Positions 1 to 7,581 of a DNA stretch of 15,582 nucleotides are shown here, piece after piece. Source of the DNA: an uncultured Actinomycetes bacterium (GTDB lineage: Bacteria > Actinomycetota > Acidimicrobiia > Acidimicrobiales > RAAP-2); assembly GCA_903830745.1 (NCBI GenBank), contig CAIKVF010000039.1, positions 1 to 15,582 on the forward strand, given 5' to 3'. The notes beneath the pieces were generated by a model. It was not told the DNA's origin. It did not search any database and saw only the letters and a program-made list of their open reading frames with translations. Position numbers and translations under genes: made by a program. Each line of letters opens with the position of its first letter. The first letter of the stretch is position 1.

Positions 1-209
1 ACCGTCGTGAAGATGGTGCGTACTGGACTGGTATTGCGTACCCTGACGCAGTTACGTTCCCTCACGCAGAAACTTCTAGTTACACCTCAGCGGCAATTAT
101 TTTGGCCGCGGACGCACTCAGTTCATGTTCACCAGCTGCTGGACTATTTCGCCACGAAGTACTCGGCGAACCACTTGACCTTCCTGAACCAGGATGTCGA
201 ATTAATTAA
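1..209 (+). CDS. Prenyltransferase / squalene-cyclase-like protein, C-terminal end (5' cut by window)
   Basis: The third forward frame is open from base 3 to a TAA at 207-209 and gives 68 residues that read as a genuine protein end. Landmarks are a DGAYWTGIAYPD stretch, then FPHAETSSYTSAAIILAADA, then AGLFRHEVLG. A GxYWTG...(F/W)P.E.SS(Y/W)T.AA.ILAADAL pattern is, as I recall it, typical of short actinobacterial proteins with squalene-oxidase/prenyltransferase alpha-alpha toroid repeats. The start and catalytic part lie outside the window, so the substrate cannot be judged. Its last 8 bases overlap the 3' end of the convergent methyltransferase gene. That the frame is coding is fairly sure; the family name is less so. 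Confidence 0.65.
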   Translation, partial: RREDGAYWTGIAYPDAVTFPHAETSSYTSAAIILAADALSSCSPAAGLFRHEVLGEPLDLPEPGCRIN

Positions 210-837
210 CTCGGCGAAGTACGCGAAGCGATCCTTCGTCACCGATCTCTTCGAATTCTCCACTCTCAAGGGCGGCTAGATAAATCTCGTATGGTGGACG
301 CCCACCGTCTGCTGGATTTGGGAATACGTCGTGGATGAGCAGTAGTCCGCCACTAACAATCTTTGGCGTCCATGCTTCGTAATCTGCCCAAGCAACTTCT
401 TTGCCGTGACCGCCATCAATAAAGAGAACGTCGAGTGGTTGCGCAAAATGCTTGGCTACAACAATTGACGGCCCAACTAGACCTACAACGGTGGCTTCAA
501 GTTTGGCGTCAGCAATTGTTCGCTGCCAGGTGGGAAGGGTATTGAGTCTTCCGTCGACTGCGTCAACGAGAAGTGGGTCAAAGTGTTCCCATCCAGCTTG
601 GTTCTCTTCACTCCCGTGGTGATGGTCTAGTGAATAGAGCACTGCACCGGTTTCTTCCGCAGCGCTGCCAATGAAAACTGCTGACTTTCCGCACCAAGCA
701 CCAACTTCGAGCCACGTTCCACCAGAGTGCTTTTCTCCGTGAGCACGAGCGTATTCGTGCAGGGCCAGACCTTCATTGGTTGGCATAAAACCTTTTACGC
801 CTTCGGCGAAAGCGAGAAGTTCTGAGCGACGACTCAT
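202..837 (-). CDS. Class I SAM-dependent methyltransferase
   Basis: This is a 211-residue cytoplasmic protein with a Rossmann methyltransferase fold of the Methyltransf_24 type. The SAM-binding glycine motif is at residues 44-52 (EVGAWCGKS), an acidic second-strand end at D71 in SLDHHHGSEE, and a post-IV motif at 138-147 (LFIDGGHGKE). A later LLIHDVFPNP strand follows at about 166-174. The substrate is not evident. The ATG overlaps the stop of the upstream transporter gene by 4 bases (834-837), so it is the third, translationally coupled gene of a pepN - transporter - methyltransferase operon. Its end overlaps the convergent prenyltransferase-like gene, which may point to a lipid or terpenoid substrate, but that is only neighbourhood inference. 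Confidence 0.85.
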   Translation of the reverse strand: MSRRSELLAFAEGVKGFMPTNEGLALHEYARAHGEKHSGGTWLEVGAWCGKSAVFIGSAAEETGAVLYSLDHHHGSEENQAGWEHFDPLLVDAVDGRLNTLPTWQRTIADAKLEATVVGLVGPSIVVAKHFAQPLDVLFIDGGHGKEVAWADYEAWTPKIVSGGLLLIHDVFPNPADGGRPPYEIYLAALESGEFEEIGDEGSLRVLRRVN

Positions 838-1427
838 CCAGCGATTAACTTAGCGACGGAATAAATGCCAAGACCGGCAAAGACAATTCCACCGGCGTAC
901 CTAATTTTTTGTAGTGAGAACTTCTTCACCAGGAACTGTCCACCATAGACACCGACAATTTCCACGAGAATAAGTCCAATTGATGATGCGAAGAAGACCG
1001 CAATCGGCAGGTGTGTTTTTGCCGTTAGGTTCGCCGCCTGAATTTGAGTGATGTCACCAAATTCACCAACGAAAATAACACTGAAAGCAACAGTTAACTC
1101 TTTCCACCAGGTTCCAGACTTTTCAACCGATCCCTCTTCTTCACCCTTCTCTTCCTCAACTTTTTCTGGGACGAAGAGCAAGTAAGCAGCTCCACCTAAA
1201 AACAAGACAGCGATCGTGATGTCTTTAATCGTCGTTGGGAAAGATGCAATGACTTGTCCAGCAGCACACGCTATGGCCATATGGATTACAAGTGCGGAGC
1301 TTGCGCCAATGAGTACAGGTATGGGTCGAGCCTTAGTGGCCATAACGATTGTTGCTATAAACGATTTATCGGGTAACTCAATAATGAAAAAGAGCCCAAT
1401 GATGAATAAGAAATACCCGATGCTCAT
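834..1427 (-). CDS. TMEM165/GDT1 (UPF0016) family membrane transporter
   Basis: A 197-residue integral membrane protein with two homologous three-helix halves joined by an acidic linker at about residues 88-103. The family carries two E-x-G-D-(K/R)-(T/S) signatures that bind a divalent cation; here they read E17-L-P-D-K-S and E122-F-G-D-I-T. Family members export Mn2+ or exchange Ca2+/Mn2+ for H+. The first motif has Pro for Gly and the second Ile for Lys/Arg. From memory this looks like an actinobacterial subfamily variant (ELPDKT / EFGDLTQ), not decay. The ATG at 1427 is only 9 bases after the pepN stop and has no clear ribosome-binding site, so it is probably translated by coupling. The next gene overlaps it by 4 bases. 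Confidence 0.85.
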   Translation of the reverse strand: MSIGYFLFIIGLFFIIELPDKSFIATIVMATKARPIPVLIGASSALVIHMAIACAAGQVIASFPTTIKDITIAVLFLGGAAYLLFVPEKVEEEKGEEEGSVEKSGTWWKELTVAFSVIFVGEFGDITQIQAANLTAKTHLPIAVFFASSIGLILVEIVGVYGGQFLVKKFSLQKIRYAGGIVFAGLGIYSVAKLIAG

Positions 1428-1436
1428 GTACTTAGC

Positions 1437-3956
1437 CTAGAACTGTGAGCGCATTGCTTTTGTGAATGCAATTCCTACGTGCATGCGCTCAATTTCTTGG
1501 TCGACTGTCTTCTGTCGACCAGCAAGTGCGTGCTCGTTGTGGAACTTTTCAACCTCACGTGAGAATGCTTCATCAGTCACGTAGGTAGACACTCCAACGG
1601 CGAGTCGTGCGTGGGCGCTTGAAGGGAATCGGTCCATTGCTTCGTCCCATCGCTTTGCAATGACCTTCCACACAGCTGGACCTGAGACACGATTACGACT
1701 GTAGAAACCAAGCATCATTCCACCATCTTGGTTACGGAATGTTGAGTAACACATTTCGGTGGCACGTAGCAGCAACGTCTCATCAGTAAAGAATCCAAGT
1801 GCCATGCGGTAGTTGTTTTCGTCCTGTGGCGTTGCGGCGTTCTGGCAACGCTTCCAGAATTCATCAAAGTCTGCTGCTTGACCCTGCTCACCAATAACGC
1901 GAAGTACTGGAATCAGGATGTCACCGTGAATTTTGCCGGCGTCAAAACGCTTACGTGCCTCAGCAATTACTGCTTGGTTCTTCGCAACACTTCCTAGTGT
2001 TCCAATTGCGAGTCCACGTGCCTTGCCGTCGAAGGTGTCTTCGTTTGGCTTAGGGTCCCAACCGAATGCTTCGAGAACAGGGGCGAAGATGTCATTTGCG
2101 AATGCAGCAATTTTTGGTCTCTGCTCATCGGTGAGAACACGATTCAGCATTTCAATTGCGGCGGCCACAGTTTCTAGAGAAGCAACTTCTCTAAACGGTG
2201 CTGCACTTCGTGCAAGTTCTTCAAAGCTCGCCCATGTGATCTGGCCTGCAAAGAGTGCAGCCCATGCGTCAAGCAGGATGTTTGCGCGGTCAACTTTGTC
2301 GAGTTCTCCGAATCGTGCAGCGATTGCAGATGTTTCTGCTGCGCCGTAGCGGGTCCTGAATACTCCAGATGCGCCAACGTTTACGAGCACTGGTGCAGCG
2401 TCGCTAACCGTAATTGGCTTATCGCTCAGCAAGTTGCGAGTAACCGTTGTTGAATCCAACGACTTCGTGAGTACTGGCACTAACCACTGCTTTCCGATCT
2501 CACTCTTTGGCGAGGTAGGAGTAGCAACAAGGCTTCCGTATGCGAAAGGCTGTTGAGAAATCTGACCGTTCTCTAGCGTCACCATTGGGTGACCACCTTG
2601 CAAAATAAAGGTGTTCATAATGTCGCGAACTGGCTTGCCAGATTCTTCTTCGAGTGCGTCCCATAGGTCGGTAGTTACTGTGTTCTTGTAACTGTGCTTC
2701 TTCAGGTAACGACGAATACCGTTTCGGTATGTTTCTTCACCTAGGAATTGCTGGAGCATTCGAAGAACGCCACCACCTTTTTCGTACGTAAGAACGTCGA
2801 ACATGCCTTGTGTGTCGTCAGGTGAAATAACTTCGTATTCGATTGGTCGAGTTGAGTGAAGACCGTCAACCTTCATGGCCATTTCACGGTCAATTACTGC
2901 GAACCATGTCCAGATGTCCCATTCAGGACGGAAGTCTTCCATTGCGAGTGTGGCGCAGAACGTAGCGAATGCTTCGTTGAGCCAAATTCCTTCCCACCAT
3001 TCCATGGTTACAAGGTCACCGAACCACATGTGAGCGATTTCGTGAGCAACAACTTCTGCCACGCGCTGAACTGCAGCGAGTCCAGCAACGTTTGGATCAA
3101 CGAGTAGTGCGGTTTCGCGGTAGGTAACAAGTCCTAGGTTTTCCATCGCGCCAGCAGCAAAGTCTGGAATCGCAATCATGTCGAGCTTTTCACCTGGGTA
3201 AGGAATGTCGAAGTACGAAGAGAAGAAACGAAGTGCGTGGGCACCGGCTTCCATGGCGAGGTCTGTGAGGTGGCCCTTGCCAATTGGGTAGATGACTCGC
3301 AGTGGCACGCCATCAACGTCAACTGCTTCAGTTGATTCAAATGGCCCTACGCAGAAGGCAACGAGGTATGTCGACATCACCATGGTTGGTGAGTAAGCAA
3401 CAGTCTTTTGTCCGTTGCCGAGGTCAACGTTTGAAGTCTCTGGGTTGTTTGAATACACCGCTAAGTGAGAAGGAACAGTGAGGTTCACTTGGTAGGTGGC
3501 CTTGAATGAAGGCTCGTCCCAGCAAGGGAATGCTTGGCGAGCGTAGGAGTGCTCGAACTGCGTGGTCGCGATTCGGTGCTCACTGCCGCTGGCGTCTTTG
3601 TACTTAGAGAGATAGAAACCCTGTAGGTGGTCGTTGAGGACTCCAGTGAAGGCAATTTCTAAAACGCCAGCGCCCGTTGGCAGTGCGCTTTCGAAGCTGA
3701 AGGTTGCTGTCTCGTACTTATCGTTAAGGGTCAAGTTTGTTGAACGAAGCGATGTTGAGCCTGAAGTAATAGTCGCGTCACCCATTTCGAGTGCCTTGGC
3801 GTTCAGTGTGAATGAGGTATTTGACTCTTTTACGTCAATGTCGATCTCTACGCGACCTGAAAAGGTCGCCGACTCGAGGTCTGGGGTAATAAAGATTCGA
3901 TAGGCCGAAGGGACTATAGAACGGTCGAGGCGGTACGGATTCTTAGCTGTGCTCAT
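1437..3956 (-). CDS. pepN: Aminopeptidase N, M1 family zinc metallopeptidase
   Basis: An 839-residue M1 aminopeptidase that removes N-terminal residues from peptides, probably in the cytoplasm because there is no signal peptide. The exopeptidase motif GAMEN is at 269-273. The zinc site is H305-E-I-A-H309 with the third ligand E328 (HExxH-x18-E), and the catalytic tyrosine is Y391 in TYEKGG. The N-terminal beta domain covers about 1-215, the catalytic domain about 216-440, and an ERAP1_C-like helical domain the rest from about 520. Length and layout match the puromycin-sensitive / ERAP-like bacterial branch. The start MSTAKNPYRLDRS places the beta domain normally. It is the first gene of the minus operon and diverges from the PfkB kinase gene across 39 bases. 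Confidence 0.95.
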   Translation of the reverse strand: MSTAKNPYRLDRSIVPSAYRIFITPDLESATFSGRVEIDIDVKESNTSFTLNAKALEMGDATITSGSTSLRSTNLTLNDKYETATFSFESALPTGAGVLEIAFTGVLNDHLQGFYLSKYKDASGSEHRIATTQFEHSYARQAFPCWDEPSFKATYQVNLTVPSHLAVYSNNPETSNVDLGNGQKTVAYSPTMVMSTYLVAFCVGPFESTEAVDVDGVPLRVIYPIGKGHLTDLAMEAGAHALRFFSSYFDIPYPGEKLDMIAIPDFAAGAMENLGLVTYRETALLVDPNVAGLAAVQRVAEVVAHEIAHMWFGDLVTMEWWEGIWLNEAFATFCATLAMEDFRPEWDIWTWFAVIDREMAMKVDGLHSTRPIEYEVISPDDTQGMFDVLTYEKGGGVLRMLQQFLGEETYRNGIRRYLKKHSYKNTVTTDLWDALEEESGKPVRDIMNTFILQGGHPMVTLENGQISQQPFAYGSLVATPTSPKSEIGKQWLVPVLTKSLDSTTVTRNLLSDKPITVSDAAPVLVNVGASGVFRTRYGAAETSAIAARFGELDKVDRANILLDAWAALFAGQITWASFEELARSAAPFREVASLETVAAAIEMLNRVLTDEQRPKIAAFANDIFAPVLEAFGWDPKPNEDTFDGKARGLAIGTLGSVAKNQAVIAEARKRFDAGKIHGDILIPVLRVIGEQGQAADFDEFWKRCQNAATPQDENNYRMALGFFTDETLLLRATEMCYSTFRNQDGGMMLGFYSRNRVSGPAVWKVIAKRWDEAMDRFPSSAHARLAVGVSTYVTDEAFSREVEKFHNEHALAGRQKTVDQEIERMHVGIAFTKAMRSQF

Positions 3957-3964
3957 AGGTATCC

Positions 3965-3970
3965 ACCCTA
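3965..3970 (-). promoter_or_regulatory. Candidate -10 element for pepN operon
   Basis: On the minus strand TAGGGT fits the actinobacterial TAnnnT -10 pattern and lies 8 bases before the pepN ATG. This would give a leader of only one or two bases. A GGTGG next to it could instead act as a weak ribosome-binding site. No -35 match is visible. Confidence 0.35.
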
Positions 3971-3983
3971 GGGGAAAATCTTC

Positions 3984-3989
3984 TACGCT
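3984..3989 (+). promoter_or_regulatory. Candidate -10 element, leaderless PfkB kinase mRNA
   Basis: TACGCT fits TAnnnT and ends 6 bases before the GTG start at 3996. Transcription would therefore begin at or next to the start codon. There is no Shine-Dalgarno sequence at a useful distance, which fits a leaderless message. Confidence 0.5.
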
Positions 3990-3995
3990 CGCTAG

Positions 3996-5033
3996 GTGAC
4001 AAATTCTCAGACGCCAGTTTCCCTGCGTAAAAAGCCCGGCCCAAATCGCCTTGCGGTTACTGGCATTGGCAACGCCATGCTCGACATTATTTCTCGTGAC
4101 TCAGATGAGGTCTACGCAAGTCTTGGTTTCATTAAAGCTTCGATGAGCCTCGTAGGTGCTGATCAACTCGACACGATTTATAACGCAATGGGACCAACAA
4201 CACAGATGAGTGGTGGGTCAGTTGCAAATTCAATTTCTGGTGTTGCCAACCTTGGCGGCACGTGTGGGTTCATTGGCAAAGTTGCCAATGATGAATTCGG
4301 TGAACGTTTTCAGCACGACCTCAAGTCACTTGGTGCAGAACTCGAAATCGCAATTGCAAAACCTGATGAAGGCGCAACAGGACGCTGTCACGTTTTTATT
4401 ACTGACGATGCACAGCGCACCATGGCTACGTACTTAGGTGCAGGCAATCAGTTGCGTCCAGATGACATTCACGAAAACCTCATTGCTCGCTCAGAAATTA
4501 CATATGTTGAGGGTTACCTGTTTGACCTACCGCCGGCCAAGGAAGCAATCAAAAAAGTTGTCAACTTTGCGCACGAACATGACTCAATGGTCGCACTTTC
4601 ACTTTCCGATAGCTTCTGCGTAGACCGTCACCGTCGTGACTTTTTAGAGCTCATCACTAATGATGTTGACCTACTGCTTTGCAACAAGGACGAAATACTT
4701 TCGCTCTTTCAAGTTGAAACGCTTCCAGAGGCGTACGAGCTCATTGACGAACTTGGAATCCTTGCGGTTGTAACTCGTGGGCCAGAGGGCGCAGACGTTC
4801 TGTCGTTCTCTGAAGTGATCAACGTTCCAGCAGCTGATGTTGCACACGTGGTTGATCAAAATGGTGCGGGTGACATGTTCGCCGCAGGATTCCTCTACGG
4901 CATGGCACTTGGCTGTGACCCAGTTGAAGCTGCGCAACTCGGATCGTTGTGTGCTGGAGAAGTGATTCAACACCTTGGTGCACGACCTGAAGTTGACCTC
5001 GAAGAACTTGCTATTGAAGCGGGACTTCTGTAG
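3996..5033 (+). CDS. PfkB-family kinase, adenosine kinase-like
   Basis: A 345-residue ribokinase-fold kinase that phosphorylates a sugar or nucleoside with ATP. Seen: an N-terminal strand with GIGNAMLD (23-30), the GGSVANS substrate-lid region (73-79), GKVANDEFG (94-102), N229-x-x-E of the Mg-binding NxxE motif, and the PfkB C-terminal signature G290-A-G-D293, where D293 is the catalytic base. The segment CHVFITDDAQRTMATYLGAG resembles bacterial adenosine/nucleoside kinases more than fructokinases. I therefore favour nucleoside salvage, but substrate cannot be settled by eye. The start is GTG and the residues before about 18 are unlike the fold. It stands alone, convergent with ctaG with 3 bases between the stops. 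Confidence 0.88.
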   Translation: MTNSQTPVSLRKKPGPNRLAVTGIGNAMLDIISRDSDEVYASLGFIKASMSLVGADQLDTIYNAMGPTTQMSGGSVANSISGVANLGGTCGFIGKVANDEFGERFQHDLKSLGAELEIAIAKPDEGATGRCHVFITDDAQRTMATYLGAGNQLRPDDIHENLIARSEITYVEGYLFDLPPAKEAIKKVVNFAHEHDSMVALSLSDSFCVDRHRRDFLELITNDVDLLLCNKDEILSLFQVETLPEAYELIDELGILAVVTRGPEGADVLSFSEVINVPAADVAHVVDQNGAGDMFAAGFLYGMALGCDPVEAAQLGSLCAGEVIQHLGARPEVDLEELAIEAGLL

Positions 5034-5036
5034 TTC

Positions 5037-5876
5037 TTAGAGTCCGAGCTCGTCGAGCTCAGAATCTATTTCACGAGTTCGAATTGTTTCCCATTTAACC
5101 CACATCACAACGAGTGGAATACACGCAAGCAGCATCAGGCCATCGCCACCAATCCACATGATGGACCCACCGAGTTTGACGTTGTCAAGAATTGATGCGG
5201 GCGTTGAACCCATTGGCGCCATAGTGGCGTAACCAGGGAACGGGTTCTTCACCGACATAATCAGTGCAAGTCCGGTGAACGTATCAACGGGAACTGCTGC
5301 CATTACGTAGACCAAGCGAAGACCGGGGTGAAGCTTCATGCCTCGCTCGAGTCCAAAGGCCACTCTGAAAAATAAGTATCCAATAACGAGAAAGGCAATC
5401 TGTTCTGCGTGGTGGACAAGCGAGTACTTCATCATGAGATCAAATAGTCCCGTGAGATGCGTTGCTGGAATAAATACTAAGTACGCCACGAAACCAAAGA
5501 GTGGGTGCAGCACAACACGCATAATGCGGCCATCAATGAATTTCTTCAGCCACACGGGACCTGTTTTGCTAATGAGGTCGAGTGGTCGTGCGCAGGCGAA
5601 CAGTGGTGCTGCGGCCATGATCAGTAAAAGGTGTTGGACCATGTGTGCACTGAAATACTCCATGTCGAAGTAACCAATGACACTCTGTGTCGCAATGAAG
5701 GTGACCGCGAGTCCAAGGTAAAAGAAGATAGATGGCGCTAGTGGCCAGTTCTTCGCTCTGCGAGCCCCAACCGCGTACAAGATCCCAGCACCAAGTAGAA
5801 GAATGATTGGCACTACACCGAGATGCCAGAGGTTTAAATGGCTCCACGAGAACTCGTTCATTTGCATGTTTGGCAC
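5037..5876 (-). CDS. ctaG: Cytochrome c oxidase assembly protein, CtaG (caa3-type) family
   Basis: A 279-residue polytopic membrane protein with about seven hydrophobic segments, matching the caa3_CtaG family (PF09678). This family is needed for copper insertion into, or assembly of, cytochrome oxidase. Typical family marks are AHMVQHLLLIMAAAPLF (about 77-93), HHAEQIAFLV (about 154-163) and GGSIMWIGGD near the last helices. The His residues in the first two are plausible metal ligands. The GTG at 5876 is chosen because a -10-like TAAGAT lies 6 bases upstream; ATG codons at 5867 and 5861 are alternatives and would change only the first few residues. The gene diverges from the small membrane-protein operon across 49 to 55 bases. 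Confidence 0.87.
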   Translation of the reverse strand: MPNMQMNEFSWSHLNLWHLGVVPIILLLGAGILYAVGARRAKNWPLAPSIFFYLGLAVTFIATQSVIGYFDMEYFSAHMVQHLLLIMAAAPLFACARPLDLISKTGPVWLKKFIDGRIMRVVLHPLFGFVAYLVFIPATHLTGLFDLMMKYSLVHHAEQIAFLVIGYLFFRVAFGLERGMKLHPGLRLVYVMAAVPVDTFTGLALIMSVKNPFPGYATMAPMGSTPASILDNVKLGGSIMWIGGDGLMLLACIPLVVMWVKWETIRTREIDSELDELGL

Positions 5877-5882
5877 TAGTTC

Positions 5883-5888
5883 ATCTTA
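5883..5888 (-). promoter_or_regulatory. Candidate -10 element, leaderless ctaG mRNA
   Basis: On the minus strand TAAGAT fits TAnnnT and is followed by 6 bases and the GTG start at 5876-5874. This is the same geometry as at the PfkB kinase and the small membrane-protein gene. No ribosome-binding site is present. Confidence 0.5.
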
Positions 5889-5919
5889 GGTCTGGGCTAG
5901 GAAATCTAAGTTCACTAGG

Positions 5920-5925
5920 TAGGAT
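5920..5925 (+). promoter_or_regulatory. Candidate -10 element for the LprD-like / DUF3817 / GDPD operon
   Basis: TAGGAT fits TAnnnT and is followed by 6 bases and a GTG at 5932. This makes 5932, not the GTG at 5926, the likelier start for a leaderless mRNA. The same AGGTAGGA stretch could instead act as a ribosome-binding site for 5932, and both readings favour that codon. Confidence 0.45.
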
Positions 5926-5931
5926 GTGGAT

Positions 5932-6306
5932 GTGAAGTCTAAGTATGTAACCAAGCAGGCATTGATTCTGCATATTTGTTTAATTGCTTGGCTCGCCATG
6001 TGTGCATCAGCGGCGTACTGGCAAGTTGGTCGAGCAATACAAGGCAATTCGCTTAGCTTCCTCTACTCAATTGAATGGCCTTGTTTTGCTGTCCTCGGAG
6101 TCTTTGGATGGTGGGCACTACTTAATCAGGAAAAAGTTACTGAACATCAAGAAAAAGCTCGCCGTGAATTTGAAGATAATCAGCGAGCACTGGCCCAGGC
6201 CGCACGTGCAGCAGAGTCAATGTCAGAAGATCCACAGATGAGCGCGTACAACGATCACCTTGAAAGCATTGCTACAAAACCTAAAAAGAAACTGTTTGGA
6301 CACTAA
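5932..6306 (+). CDS. Small conserved membrane protein, LprD-like, with SURF1-like WQxxR motif
   Basis: A 124-residue protein from the GTG at 5932; a GTG at 5926 would add two residues. It has a hydrophobic helix at about 9-27 followed by YWQVGRAIQGNSLSFLYSIE, a second helix at about 46-63 (EWPCFAVLGVFGWWALL), then a charged, probably coiled-coil cytoplasmic tail. The (G/Y)WQxxR...GN.LSF.Y..EWP pattern is, from memory, shared with mycobacterial LprD (Rv1343c), which also neighbours a DUF3817 gene. A cysteine in LAMC sits near a lipobox position, but Met at -1 argues against lipidation. The WQxxR after the first helix resembles the start of SURF1. Function is unknown. The stop abuts the next ATG directly. 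Confidence 0.75.
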   Translation: MKSKYVTKQALILHICLIAWLAMCASAAYWQVGRAIQGNSLSFLYSIEWPCFAVLGVFGWWALLNQEKVTEHQEKARREFEDNQRALAQAARAAESMSEDPQMSAYNDHLESIATKPKKKLFGH

Positions 6307-6633
6307 ATGTTAAAAGCCTTTAATCGCTACCGAATCATGTCGTTTATTACTGGAACTACATTGCTGATGCTTTGTGCAACGTTGATTCTTCACAAGGTTG
6401 ACGCAACTGCGTGGCATCACATCAAGTGGTTCGTAAGCCTCGTGGGTGTTGGCCACGGAATTGTTCTGTATCCGATCTACCTCGTGGCTTCATTTAATTT
6501 GGCACTAAAAGCAAAACTGCACGTTGGATACATTGCCTTGATGCTGCTTTCGGGATTTGTTCCAGGGCTCGCTTTCTACATGGAAAGCCGCATGGAAAAG
6601 AAGTTGTTTCCACAAGGTCGCACTAACGCGTGA
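6307..6633 (+). CDS. DUF3817 integral membrane protein
   Basis: A 108-residue protein with three predicted membrane helices (about 10-28, 36-66, 73-92) and short basic ends. It matches the DUF3817 pattern: YRIMSFITGTTLL at the first helix, KWFVSLVGVGHGIVLYPIYL in the middle with a conserved VGxxHG, and LSGFVPGLAFYMESRMEKKL at the end. The molecular role of this family is not known. It starts immediately after the LprD-like stop, and its own stop overlaps the next GTG by 4 bases (6630-6633), so the three genes should be cotranscribed and coupled. Confidence 0.85.
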   Translation: MLKAFNRYRIMSFITGTTLLMLCATLILHKVDATAWHHIKWFVSLVGVGHGIVLYPIYLVASFNLALKAKLHVGYIALMLLSGFVPGLAFYMESRMEKKLFPQGRTNA

Positions 6634-7487
6634 GTAGTCCCTGGCTCGAACGCAGAGTTATTTCCTTTGCTCACCAGGGTGGGTCTTTCGAAGGGCCGTC
6701 ATCAACTATTTCTGCAATCTCTAATGCACTAAAAAATGGTGCCACCGCAGTTGAACTTGACGTGCACGCAACAAAGGACCGAAAGATTGTGGTCTGTCAC
6801 GACGAAACTGTTGACCGCACTACAAATCATCAGGGAAGTATTTCTAACTTCACGCTCGCAGAAATCAAAGAAATGGATAATGCCTACTGGTGGATTGCGG
6901 GCGAAGCCGTTTCACCGGGCCACAGCGACAGTGAATACGTGCACCGTGGCAAGGCGCCTAAGGATCGTAATTTTGCAATTGCAACGCTGGAAGAAGTGAG
7001 CGAAGCATTCCCTGGGGTTCTCTTGAACATGGACATCAAACAAACATCTCCTGACGTTGAGCCGTACGAAGAACTTCTGTACAAAGAGTTGCAACGACTC
7101 GAACGAACAGGATCAGTAATTGTTGCGTCATTTCATGACGACGCGATTCAGAAATTTCGCTCACTCGCACCAGAAGTCGCCACTTCAGCGGCGACGAATG
7201 AAACTTCAGCGTTCTTTTTCTCAATGCTGGAAGGTGGGGAATTGAAAGTGCCACCGGTGTGCTCATTCCAGGTACCTGAAACGTTTGGTGACATCACAGT
7301 TGTTAATGAGCAGTTTGTTGAGTCAGCTCACAAGTCTGGTGTGGCAGTCCATGTATGGACAATCAATGACGTTGCGTCGATGTCCAGACTGGTGGACCTC
7401 GGGGTAGATGGCGTAATAACCGACACGCCTACGCCACTTAGCGCCCTCTTAAAAGAGCGAAACTGTGGGTGGGACGGGAAACTGTAA
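6630..7487 (+). CDS. Glycerophosphodiester phosphodiesterase
   Basis: A 285-residue GDPD-family TIM barrel that hydrolyses glycerophosphodiesters to glycerol 3-phosphate and an alcohol. No signal peptide is seen, so it is probably cytoplasmic. Visible motifs: the general acid/base pair H15 (in AHQGG) and H57 (in VCHDETVDRTTN), metal ligands E42 and D44 in VELDVHAT, the LNMDIKQ strand with D135 and K137, an ATLEEV strand (family TLEE), and the C-terminal HVWTINDVASM and GVDGVITDTPTPL. Gln follows the first His where many homologues have Arg (HRG); actinobacterial relatives often have HQGG. The GTG start overlaps the DUF3817 stop. Its stop lies 10 bases from the end of the convergent bL37-like gene. 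Confidence 0.92.
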   Translation: MSSPWLERRVISFAHQGGSFEGPSSTISAISNALKNGATAVELDVHATKDRKIVVCHDETVDRTTNHQGSISNFTLAEIKEMDNAYWWIAGEAVSPGHSDSEYVHRGKAPKDRNFAIATLEEVSEAFPGVLLNMDIKQTSPDVEPYEELLYKELQRLERTGSVIVASFHDDAIQKFRSLAPEVATSAATNETSAFFFSMLEGGELKVPPVCSFQVPETFGDITVVNEQFVESAHKSGVAVHVWTINDVASMSRLVDLGVDGVITDTPTPLSALLKERNCGWDGKL

Positions 7488-7497
7488 GGGTACGGCT

Positions 7498-7581
7498 TTA
7501 GCCGCGACCGCAGTTCGGCTTCTTGCCGTGGTTAGCCTTTTTCTTGGCTCGTAGCTTGCGCTTGTTAGTCCGCTTTGACAT
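7498..7581 (-). CDS. Large-subunit ribosomal protein bL37-like (27 residues)
   Basis: A 27-residue, extremely basic protein that standard length cut-offs would miss. The end contains KANHGKKPN, which closely matches the KANHGKRPN of bL37, a small protein I recall from cryo-EM structures of the mycobacterial 50S subunit. Before it is a Lys/Arg-rich helix-like stretch starting MSKRTNKRKLR. The single cysteine is at position 24. The reading frame is complete, with an ATG at 7581-7579, a TAA at 7500-7498 and a -10-like TAACAT 8 bases upstream. It is convergent with the GDPD gene and divergent from rsmI. The assignment relies on motif memory, but the match is specific. Confidence 0.82.
   Translation of the reverse strand: MSKRTNKRKLRAKKKANHGKKPNCGRG

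Noticed and set aside
7..279. Forward reading frame of 90 codons at the left edge
   Set aside because: Its residues show no recognisable family pattern and it runs deep into the methyltransferase gene. The frame starting at base 3 gives conserved-looking protein instead.
5569..5847. Overlapping minus-strand frame inside ctaG
   Set aside because: It is a +1-type shadow of ctaG with Trp/Arg/Thr-rich, family-free sequence; the membrane helices and conserved His lie in the ctaG frame.
5920..5934. GTG at 5926 as the start of the small membrane protein
   Set aside because: It directly abuts the TAGGAT element, while GTG 5932 fits both the leaderless spacing and a ribosome-binding reading. The difference is only two residues.
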